Below, piece after piece: positions 53,871-59,372 of a stretch of DNA of 59,372 bases (the stretch's first letter is position 1; each line of letters begins with the position of its first letter). The notes beneath the pieces are model-generated. The model was not told the origin of the DNA. It ran no database searches and saw only the letters and a program-made list of their open reading frames with translations. The position numbers were made by a program, and so were the translations under genes. The stretch covers positions 1-59,372 of the forward strand of contig JAFYWN010000004.1 in NCBI GenBank assembly GCA_017558005.1. Direction: 5' to 3'. The stretch is from Kiritimatiellia bacterium. Its GTDB lineage: Bacteria > Verrucomicrobiota > Kiritimatiellia > RFP12 > DVOR01.

Positions 53871-55328
53871 ATGTTTTTATTTTTCGGCGGCATCCTTGCC
53901 CTCATCATCGGCTACTTCACCTACGGACGCTTCATTGAGCGCCTCTTAAAACCCGACAATCGCCCCACCCCAGCCCTTGCCAACAACGATGGCGTGGACA
54001 CCCTCCCTCTGCCCCAATGGAAAAACCTCCTCATTCAATTACTCAATATTGCAGGCGTGGGTCCAGTGATTGGCGTAATTATCGGTATTAAATTTGGCGT
54101 CAAATGCTTTTGGATTATCCCCCTCGGATGCATCCTTGGCGGCGCAGTGCATGACTTTATCTCCGGCTTCATTAGCCTTCGCAATGGCGGCATCAACCTC
54201 CCCGAGCAGACCCGCCGCGCCTTTGGCAATCTTTACCACCGCATCTACGTCTTCTTTGTGGCGATTCTCCTCCTCTTAGTCGTTGCCGTCTTCGTCAACA
54301 TCCCTGCCAAACTCTTAGCCAGCACCTTGCCCCTTCCCCTTGCGCCCAGCACCCTCTTTTGGCTCATGGCGGGCATCGTCTTTATCTACTACATCGCCTC
54401 CACCATCTTTCCGATTGACCTCATCATTGGAAAAGTTTACCCCCTCTTCGGCGGCTTACTCCTCGTAGGCTCCTTAGCCATGCTTGCCTCCCTCACCTGG
54501 CACACACTGAGTGACCCCACCCTTCTCACCGAAACCGCCGCATTCACCAAAGGCATGTTCCATGACCAACCCGTCATCCCCTGCCTCTTCGTCACGATTG
54601 CCTGCGGTATCATCTCTGGCTTCCATGCCACCCAGTCCCCCATCGTTGCCCGCACCATTCGCCACGAACGCGAAGCCCGCCTCACCTACTACGGCATGAT
54701 GATTGCCGAGGGCATCATTGCCATGATTTGGGCCGCTGCAGGGATGGCGATCTACAATCTCTACCCCGAATTGATGTCTGCTGCACCCACCCTTGCCCTC
54801 ACCCGTTCCACCGAACACTTCCTCGGCCACACGGTTGGGCTCGTCACCATCTTTAGCGTGATTATTTTGGCGATAACCTCTGGCGACACCGCCCTGCGCA
54901 GCCTACGCCTCACCCTTGCCGAACACTTTAAGCTCCCCCAGGCCAAGTTCACCAACCGCGTTTGGATCACCCTGCCCCCCATCCTCTGCACCGTTGCCCT
55001 CTTAGCATGGAGTAATCGCAGTGCCCAGAGCTTTGAGTGGCTTTGGAAATACTTTGCGTGGGGCAATCAAATCCTCTCCGCCTCCACCCTCATGATGTGC
55101 GCCGTTTGGTTAAAACGCCAAAAAGAGTGCCCCTGGGTCGCCCTCATCCCTGGCACCTTTATGACCTTTGTGGTGAGCAGCTTCATCCTCTGGTCACACC
55201 CCTCCCACGCGGGTTGCCCCTATGGCTTCCACCTGCCCCTACCCATTGCCTATAGCATTGCGGGCATCTTCTCCCTCCTCTGCGCCGTCGCCGTATGGCG
55301 CTTAGGTAATCGCCCCCAAGTGGATTAA
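53871..55328 (+). CDS. cstA: CstA family peptide/pyruvate transporter (short form)
   Basis: A 485-residue inner-membrane protein with about a dozen hydrophobic segments. Family hallmarks are GYFTYGRFIER, NIAGVGPVIGVIIG, GAVHDFISGFISLRNGG and GFHATQSPIVARTI. CstA/BtsT proteins carry peptides or pyruvate during carbon limitation. It is shorter than E. coli CstA (about 700). The start at 53871 is chosen because GAGGAGACACCT precedes it; the frame from 53802 overlaps the lipoprotein. Followed by a bidirectional terminator. Confidence 0.93.
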   Translation: MFLFFGGILALIIGYFTYGRFIERLLKPDNRPTPALANNDGVDTLPLPQWKNLLIQLLNIAGVGPVIGVIIGIKFGVKCFWIIPLGCILGGAVHDFISGFISLRNGGINLPEQTRRAFGNLYHRIYVFFVAILLLLVVAVFVNIPAKLLASTLPLPLAPSTLFWLMAGIVFIYYIASTIFPIDLIIGKVYPLFGGLLLVGSLAMLASLTWHTLSDPTLLTETAAFTKGMFHDQPVIPCLFVTIACGIISGFHATQSPIVARTIRHEREARLTYYGMMIAEGIIAMIWAAAGMAIYNLYPELMSAAPTLALTRSTEHFLGHTVGLVTIFSVIILAITSGDTALRSLRLTLAEHFKLPQAKFTNRVWITLPPILCTVALLAWSNRSAQSFEWLWKYFAWGNQILSASTLMMCAVWLKRQKECPWVALIPGTFMTFVVSSFILWSHPSHAGCPYGFHLPLPIAYSIAGIFSLLCAVAVWRLGNRPQVD

Positions 55329-55350
55329 GCTGCGGCTGCGTCCATCAAAC

Positions 55351-55382
55351 AAAAAAGCACTGCGAGAAAGCAGTGCTTTTTT
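55351..55382. terminator. Bidirectional terminator between cstA and the gtrA-like gene
   Basis: GCACTGC (55357-55363) pairs with GCAGTGC (55370-55376), flanked by A6 and T6. Confidence 0.9.
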
Positions 55383-55407
55383 GTTTAAGCGAGAGCGCGG
55401 TAGGCGG

Positions 55408-55857
55408 TTAGAAGACCCAAAACTTCGCAATGAAGTAATTCACGACGATCTCAAGGATTGTCACAATCAGATTGATCACCTCTGGCCACCATCCATACTC
55501 CGTGCGAACCCGTTCACGATCCCGTAAATTCCACTTGAGCCAACAGTCAATGACCACCCACATCAAAGCCACCGTCACAATCACCGTGCCAATGCGTGTG
55601 GAGTAAAAGAGCCATACCGACTCCCAAAATCCACTCTCCGTGCCGCTAAAGGCCAACCACCTCATCATGAAAAAGGCAGTCGTTGCCGCAGCGAACCAGG
55701 AGAGCGACTTTGACCAGACGTTGCTCAAATGGAATTTACGGAAGCAGACCGAATAACCGACCTGACTCACCACCGTTGAGCAAACGCCGGAGAGGAAATA
55801 CCAGAACAACTCCCAAAAGAGCGCCGGGTCAATGAAACGTGCGATGAACTCAGACAA
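55408..55857 (-). CDS. GtrA-like membrane protein
   Basis: A 149-residue protein with four hydrophobic segments, matching the GtrA family in length and pattern: an early LSGVCSTVVSQVGY, SWFAAATTAFFMMRWLAF, and the hallmark ending VVNYFIAKFWVF. GtrA proteins are thought to move undecaprenyl-phosphate-linked sugars across the inner membrane. The start is TTG, overlapping the epimerase stop by 8 bp (TTGTCTGA), so translation is coupled. Its linkage to sialic-acid genes is unusual. Confidence 0.8.
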   Translation of the reverse strand: MSEFIARFIDPALFWELFWYFLSGVCSTVVSQVGYSVCFRKFHLSNVWSKSLSWFAAATTAFFMMRWLAFSGTESGFWESVWLFYSTRIGTVIVTVALMWVVIDCWLKWNLRDRERVRTEYGWWPEVINLIVTILEIVVNYFIAKFWVF

Positions 55858-57037
55858 GGTTCAGCGGTCCATCTTTCAAGAGTTCACGGCAGAGCTGCCA
55901 GCACTCATACTGCATACGCGGCACATGGAAGCAGCCCTTATAGAGGTTGCCCTTAATGTCCGAGCAGACACGGCCATCACGTGCGAGATAACCATACCAC
56001 CCGCCATACTCCTTATCCGGGAAGTGTGCGTGCGTCCAGTCATGCACGAGCGTGTGCATCTTGGCATACTTCTCATCACCCGTGAGCTGATAAGCCAAGA
56101 GCGCCGCGATGCACCCTTCATTGTGGGGCCACCAGAACTTCATATCCTGCCAGTACTCGCTCACCGGATGATTAAAGACATCACGATAATAGAGAATGCC
56201 GCCGTATTCCTTATCCCAGCCGCGTTCCCACGACCAGTCCAGCATATCCAAACCGATGCGGATATAATCCGTACGACCACGCATCTTACCTTCATTCATG
56301 ATGAACCATGCACCCTCAATCGCATGACCAGGGTTCAACGTGCGTTCATCAATGTGGTCGATGATCGAACCATCCGGCGCCACCGTTTCCATGACGCACT
56401 TCAAATCAGGCTTCATATGATACTTCACGATATCCGCGATCGCCTGGTCAATGCGGTCATTCGCCTCTTCATAACCGATACTTTCACGGAGACGCTGGCA
56501 CGTCACGATGTTAATCATCGGATGACCCAAACCGCGCTTCGGGCGGACATCGGTAAATTTCGGCGGATAGTCCACATGGTCGCCATAGATCTTATACGTC
56601 TTACGCGCCAATTCTGCATACTCATCCGAACCCGTCAGACGAGCATACTCACCATAAGCGATAGAGGCAAAGCTCTCCGAAAAGGCATAACGACGCTTGC
56701 GAATCGGATCACCGCGACGCGTCACATGGAAATACATGCGCCCATCCTTCGGGTCATAGCAGTACTTACGCAGAAACTCAAGCGTTCCCTTCGCTGCCGC
56801 TTCCCACTCCGGACGACGCTCCACGTGGTTGGCCAAAAAGCCCACCATCCATGCAAAACGTCCCTGTTGCCAAACGCCCTTATCATCATCAATCCGACGC
56901 CCCTGACGATCCACGCCCGTCATGATGCCGCCGTATTCCTTATCTAAACCATACTCCATCCAGAACGGCACCACATCGCAGAGCAAGCCATCATGGTAAA
57001 CCGTTTCGAGTTTTTGCAGACGATCAGTTGTTAACAT
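55850..57037 (-). CDS. AGE-family epimerase (N-acylglucosamine/mannosamine 2-epimerase)
   Basis: A 395-residue alpha/alpha-barrel enzyme of the AGE/renin-binding-protein family. It has FWMEYGLDKEYGGIMTGVDRQG, QGRFAWMVGFL, AIEGAWFIM, DWSWERGWDKEYGGILY and KFWWPHNEGCIAALLA, with the conserved His residues of the active site. Next to nanA it most likely converts N-acetylmannosamine to N-acetylglucosamine in sialic-acid breakdown; cellobiose epimerase is the main alternative. The start at 57037 fits AAAGGA with 6-nt spacing; two upstream ATGs are too close to that site. Confidence 0.88.
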   Translation of the reverse strand: MLTTDRLQKLETVYHDGLLCDVVPFWMEYGLDKEYGGIMTGVDRQGRRIDDDKGVWQQGRFAWMVGFLANHVERRPEWEAAAKGTLEFLRKYCYDPKDGRMYFHVTRRGDPIRKRRYAFSESFASIAYGEYARLTGSDEYAELARKTYKIYGDHVDYPPKFTDVRPKRGLGHPMINIVTCQRLRESIGYEEANDRIDQAIADIVKYHMKPDLKCVMETVAPDGSIIDHIDERTLNPGHAIEGAWFIMNEGKMRGRTDYIRIGLDMLDWSWERGWDKEYGGILYYRDVFNHPVSEYWQDMKFWWPHNEGCIAALLAYQLTGDEKYAKMHTLVHDWTHAHFPDKEYGGWYGYLARDGRVCSDIKGNLYKGCFHVPRMQYECWQLCRELLKDGPLNLV

Positions 57038-57065
57038 ATGCATTCCTTTCATGCCCTAAAACTGA

Positions 57066-57100
57066 TACAAAAAAAGCCTGCCGCCTTACGGCAGCAGGCT
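57066..57100 (-). terminator. Hairpin terminator/attenuator between nanA and the epimerase
   Basis: AGCCTGC (57075-57081) pairs with GCAGGCT (57094-57100), with an inner GCC/GGC stem. On the minus strand it is followed by a run of T. It lies inside the nanA-to-epimerase gap, so it should reduce downstream expression. Confidence 0.82.
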
Positions 57101-57111
57101 CGTGAAAAAGA

Positions 57112-58002
57112 TTATTCAGCCAAAATCGCAACCACCGTGTCAGCGCAGTCCTTACGCTGTTCGGGGGTGAGATTCGAGAGAGGCGGACGCACTGCAGGCA
57201 TATCCAAGCCATGAATGGCCATCATTGCCTTGCCGCCGACCACGCCACCATACTTCACCAAGAGGTCCACGATACGGCACACCTTGCTCATGCCCTTATC
57301 AATTGCAGCCTGGTCAGCATTCTTGTAAGCTTCCCAAATGCCGTAGTAAAGCGGAGCAGCATAGTTGTAAGTCGAGCCGATAGCAGACTTTGCACCGCAG
57401 GCCAAAGCACCAGCGAACCATTCATCGATACCCCAGGTGATATCATACTTACCACCGCAGGCGCGGATGCAGCGCTGATACATGTACAAGTCAGGATAGT
57501 TAAACTTGATACCGGCGAGCTGAGGAATCTTACCATCCGCCTTGATCAAGAACTGTTCCATATCAAAGGTCACCCCGCTCATGCCCGTGTGATAATAGTA
57601 GAAGGGCAAGTTCGGAGCCGCCACCAAAACGGAATTGATGTAGTCAATCAAGTTATCAATGCTCGAGGGCTTGAAGAAGTTCGGCGGCACGATAGAGGTT
57701 GCGTCCAAGCCAATTTCTTCAGCGTAAGCAGCCAATTCGCGAGCGTCAGCGATCGACAAAGCACCCACGTGGCAGATCAAGAAGAGCTTACCCTTAGCAG
57801 CATCCGCCCAAGCCTTCATCACGGCCTTACGTTCTGCCACAGAGCAGCAAATACCTTCACCCGTCGTACCGCAGATGTACGCGCCGATCACCTTCTGCTT
57901 CAGCAAGGTTTCCACCTGCTTCGGAATCAAATCAAAATTAATGCTACCATCCGCATTAAACGGCGTATGGGGCGCAGCAACGAGACCTTCGAGTTTTTTC
58001 AT
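57112..58002 (-). CDS. nanA: N-acetylneuraminate lyase
   Basis: A 296-residue TIM barrel of the DHDPS/NAL family. It has GTTGEG (45-50), Tyr137 in FYYYHTGMSG and the Schiff-base Lys166 in LAGIKFNYPDLY. These match E. coli NanA Tyr137 and Lys165, and HTG...GV fits NAL better than dihydrodipicolinate synthase. It splits N-acetylneuraminate into N-acetylmannosamine and pyruvate. An AGE-type epimerase follows on the same strand. A sigma70-type promoter lies upstream. nanK, nanE and a sialidase are not in the window. Confidence 0.93.
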   Translation of the reverse strand: MKKLEGLVAAPHTPFNADGSINFDLIPKQVETLLKQKVIGAYICGTTGEGICCSVAERKAVMKAWADAAKGKLFLICHVGALSIADARELAAYAEEIGLDATSIVPPNFFKPSSIDNLIDYINSVLVAAPNLPFYYYHTGMSGVTFDMEQFLIKADGKIPQLAGIKFNYPDLYMYQRCIRACGGKYDITWGIDEWFAGALACGAKSAIGSTYNYAAPLYYGIWEAYKNADQAAIDKGMSKVCRIVDLLVKYGGVVGGKAMMAIHGLDMPAVRPPLSNLTPEQRKDCADTVVAILAE

Positions 58003-58037
58003 AAGACAATCACCTTTCGTAAAGTTTGACTTTAATT

Positions 58038-58066
58038 ATTATCCCACACTTCTATTAAAACTGCAA
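58038..58066 (-). promoter_or_regulatory. Sigma70-type promoter of nanA
   Basis: On the minus strand TTGCAG (complement of 58061-58066), a 17-nt spacer and GATAAT (complement of 58038-58043), about 36 nt upstream of nanA. Confidence 0.65.
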
Positions 58067-58076
58067 CTAAAAAGCA

Positions 58077-58730
58077 CAGCATGTGTTTAGGTTTTCCACG
58101 GGGGAGCACGGGCATGCACGCTACATCGCACGGGCACATTTCCGTGCTCTGCTAGCGTGCGCTTTGCACTCCACGAGCGCAGCTCGTCAACCAGCGCCAT
58201 AGGCGCTTAACCAGCGGCTCTGCCGCTTAACCACGGTGCATCGCGCCGTTAACAGTGCCTACGGCACACAAAGAACTGCCAGTGATTTTACCGCGAACTA
58301 CGCGAGGCGCACGACCGCACCACGGCGCGATGGCCTGCGGCCCCGTGGATGCTGGCTCGTGCTTTTGCGAAGCATGTAAAGGACAGCATGTGGGGGTTCT
58401 CCACGAGTCGCATAGTCTTGCACGCTACATCGCACGGGCACATAGTCCCACTGCCCTTCGGGCCTGGGCGCATCGAGCTCCTGCTCTGCTAGCGTGCGCT
58501 TTGCACTCCACGAGCGCAGCTCGTCAACCAGCGCCATAGGCGCTTAACCAGCGGCTCTGCCGCTTAACCACGGTGCATCGCGCCGTTAACAGTGCCTACG
58601 GCACACAAAGGACAGCCAGGGAGGATTTTACCGCTAGCAACGCGATGCGGGCAGCAGCTAATCGTGGCGCGATGGCGCTTTCAGCGCCCCACGATTACTG
58701 CTCGCCCTCTAAGGACTGCATGTAAAAGGA
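58077..58730. repeat. Hairpin mosaic, tandem copies 1 and 2 (~307-337 bp offset)
   Basis: Each copy begins CAGCATGTG, has TGCACGCTACATCGCACGGG, then CTGCTAGCGTGCGCTTTGCA, and ends in a five-hairpin array. Array 1: CGAGC-GCA-GCTCG (58174), GCGCC-ATA-GGCGC (58194), GCGGC-TCT-GCCGC (58214), CGGTGC-ATC-GCGCCG (58234) and GTGCC-TAC-GGCAC (58255). Array 2 repeats these exactly at 58511, 58531, 58551, 58571 and 58592. Linkers are (T/C)AACCA or TTAACA. Further triloop hairpins lie between the arrays. No gene is credible here. Confidence 0.85.
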
Positions 58731-59053
58731 CTGCATGTGTTTAAGTTTTCCACGAGTCGTACGGTCATGCACGCTACAAATTATGTAAACCATCGGTCGA
58801 GCGAAGCGAGTGCGACAATCAACTCGCAACTGCAAGCGAAGCGAATATGCGCTCGAGCACGAAGTGCTGAGAAACTCTGAACTTTCAACTGCGACATCGT
58901 CGCTTCGGCACATATCCATTTCTTCGCCAGCGTGCGCTTTGCTCTCCACGAGCGTAGCTCGTTAACCAGGGCGCATCGCGCCCTTAACCAGCGGCTCTGC
59001 CGCTTAACCACGGTGCGAAGCGCCGTCAACCGCGCCTTCGGCGCCGTAGGCGC
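58731..59053. repeat. Hairpin mosaic, diverged copy 3
   Basis: The array is CGAGC-GTA-GCTCG (58949), GGGCGC-ATC-GCGCCC (58969), GCGGC-TCT-GCCGC (58991), CGGTGC-GAA-GCGCCG (59011) and GCGCC-TTC-GGCGC (59032), with an overlapping GCGCC-GTA-GGCGC (59041). Loops and stems differ from copies 1 and 2, yet pairing and linkers are kept. Extra triloop hairpins AGCAC-GAA-GTGCT and GCGAC-ATC-GTCGC lie upstream in the copy. Confidence 0.85.
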
Positions 59054-59076
59054 TAATCCACTAAAAACAAAAAAGA

Positions 59077-59107
59077 CACGCCGTCGGGAACGGCGTGCCG
59101 TTTTTTG
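59077..59107. terminator. Terminator at the end of the right-edge minus-strand unit
   Basis: CACGCCGT (59077-59084) pairs with ACGGCGTG (59090-59097), with A-runs on the left and a T-run on the right. On the minus strand it closes the unit formed by the partial gene and the sORF. Confidence 0.88.
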
Positions 59108-59117
59108 TTTATTTCCC

Positions 59118-59189
59118 TTAGAGCTTCAAGAGGAGCTTTTCAAGGATGACTCGTAGGAATTCCAAGAGCGGATCAAGAATTCGTTGCAT
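59118..59189 (-). CDS. 23-residue leucine-rich sORF
   Basis: A complete small frame from ATG to TAA, 23 residues, with GAGGAGGGTGTG directly before the start, one of the strongest ribosome sites in the window. The peptide starts MQRILDPLLEF and continues with Leu/Ile/Val alternating with Arg, Glu and Lys, an amphipathic-helix pattern. It lies 14 bp after the upstream partial gene and is followed at once by a terminator. No family recognised. Confidence 0.55.
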   Translation of the reverse strand: MQRILDPLLEFLRVILEKLLLKL

Positions 59190-59203
59190 CACACCCTCCT
59201 CGA

Positions 59204-59372
59204 TTAACCTTCGGTCGTCTGTTCAGCCTGTGCTTCATAAGCGAGCGGCAAGGCATAACGGATAGTTGCGAGCTCACCAGTTGCCGTATTACGGGTGGCG
59301 AAGTAAAGGGTTGCCTGAATTCCCTCACCCATGACGGCGCTCGTATTCATGAAGACACTCGTACGAGCAGTA
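59204..59372 (-). CDS. Partial protein of unknown function, C-terminal part
   Basis: The frame is open to the window edge and ends TAA at 59204. The visible 55 residues include SVFMNTSAVMGEGIQATL and RYALPLAYEAQAEQ. No family is recognised. It is co-directional with the sORF 14 bp downstream and ends before a strong terminator, which supports a real transcription unit. The start lies outside the window. Confidence 0.6.
   Translation of the reverse strand, partial: TARTSVFMNTSAVMGEGIQATLYFATRNTATGELATIRYALPLAYEAQAEQTTEG

Noticed and set aside
57112..58002. Dihydrodipicolinate synthase (DapA)
   Set aside because: The FYYYHTGMSG segment and the neighbouring AGE-family epimerase fit N-acetylneuraminate lyase better.
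58255..58539. 94-codon frame in the hairpin mosaic
   Set aside because: It is built from repeated palindromes, has no ribosome site, and the repeat copies do not keep a reading frame (337-bp offset).
58173..59053. Integron attC array
   Set aside because: Hairpins are too short, with 3-nt loops; there are no R'/R'' core sites and no cassettes or integrase.

Overview
The window looks like a chromosome segment of a Gram-negative, host-associated anaerobe, most likely from the PVC superphylum (Lentisphaerota/Kiritimatiellota-like). That placement is an inference. It rests on LPS-export genes (LptE, an MsbA-like ABC exporter), a single-chain glycyl-tRNA synthetase, a giant BspA-like leucine-rich-repeat surface protein, a secreted GH2 enzyme with a discoidin domain, a sialic-acid catabolic pair, and an Rhs remnant of a kind I associate with these phyla. 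No rRNA, tRNA, CRISPR array, transposase or phage structural gene was recognised.

Layout. 1-778 is a composite non-coding repeat: 22-bp iterons, DnaA-box-like sites, then GC palindromes in a 122-bp tandem unit. 779-7942 (+) holds housekeeping and transport genes: low-Mr phosphatase, thioredoxin, a LysM lipid-anchored or periplasmic-type protein, two tandem Na/Pi cotransporter paralogues, rpe and a MATE exporter. A YeiH-type transporter follows on the minus strand. 9593-11579 (-) is the ribosomal/GTPase operon rplU-rpmA-obg-rpmB with a good sigma70 promoter. 11844-13003 is an AT-rich island. It is bounded by two 206-bp direct repeats and carries a toxin-tail remnant, a membrane protein and a truncated Rhs core. 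13185-17556 (-) has glyS, a lipoprotein and an acyltransferase-3. 17906-25938 (-) is the 2453-residue LRR protein and a small partner.

25939-27372 is non-coding and holds the second copy of the composite repeat. 27373-38949 (+) runs ackA, a glycosyltransferase, tadA, a peptide-binding protein, a type IIA topoisomerase A subunit, a bifunctional ornithine-lipid-type acyltransferase, rmlD, a TSCPD protein, a stand-alone RapZ C-terminal domain and rmlB. 39278-44962 (+) has a secreted beta-galactosidase, then NifU-domain, tsaE and nadA. 45073-47622 (-) is infA with a GHL10-type glycosidase and a small unknown. 47827-55328 (+) has a large unknown protein, then an envelope operon (TPR protein, LptE, ABC exporter, lipoprotein) and CstA. 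55408-58002 (-) is nanA, an AGE-family epimerase and a GtrA-like protein.

58003-59110 is a dense mosaic of miniature hairpins: 5-6 bp stems, 3-nt loops, a 20-nt period and TTAACCA linkers. With related hairpins at 51537-51646 and in the 5' repeats, it is the most unusual structure in the window. The window ends in a partial minus-strand gene followed by a 23-residue leucine-rich sORF and a terminator.

How the genes fit together: galactoside and sialic-acid release and uptake, acetate kinase, CstA and peptide binding fit a mucin or host-glycan fermenter. RmlB, RmlD, GtrA, the acyltransferases, LptE and the ABC exporter serve the cell envelope.
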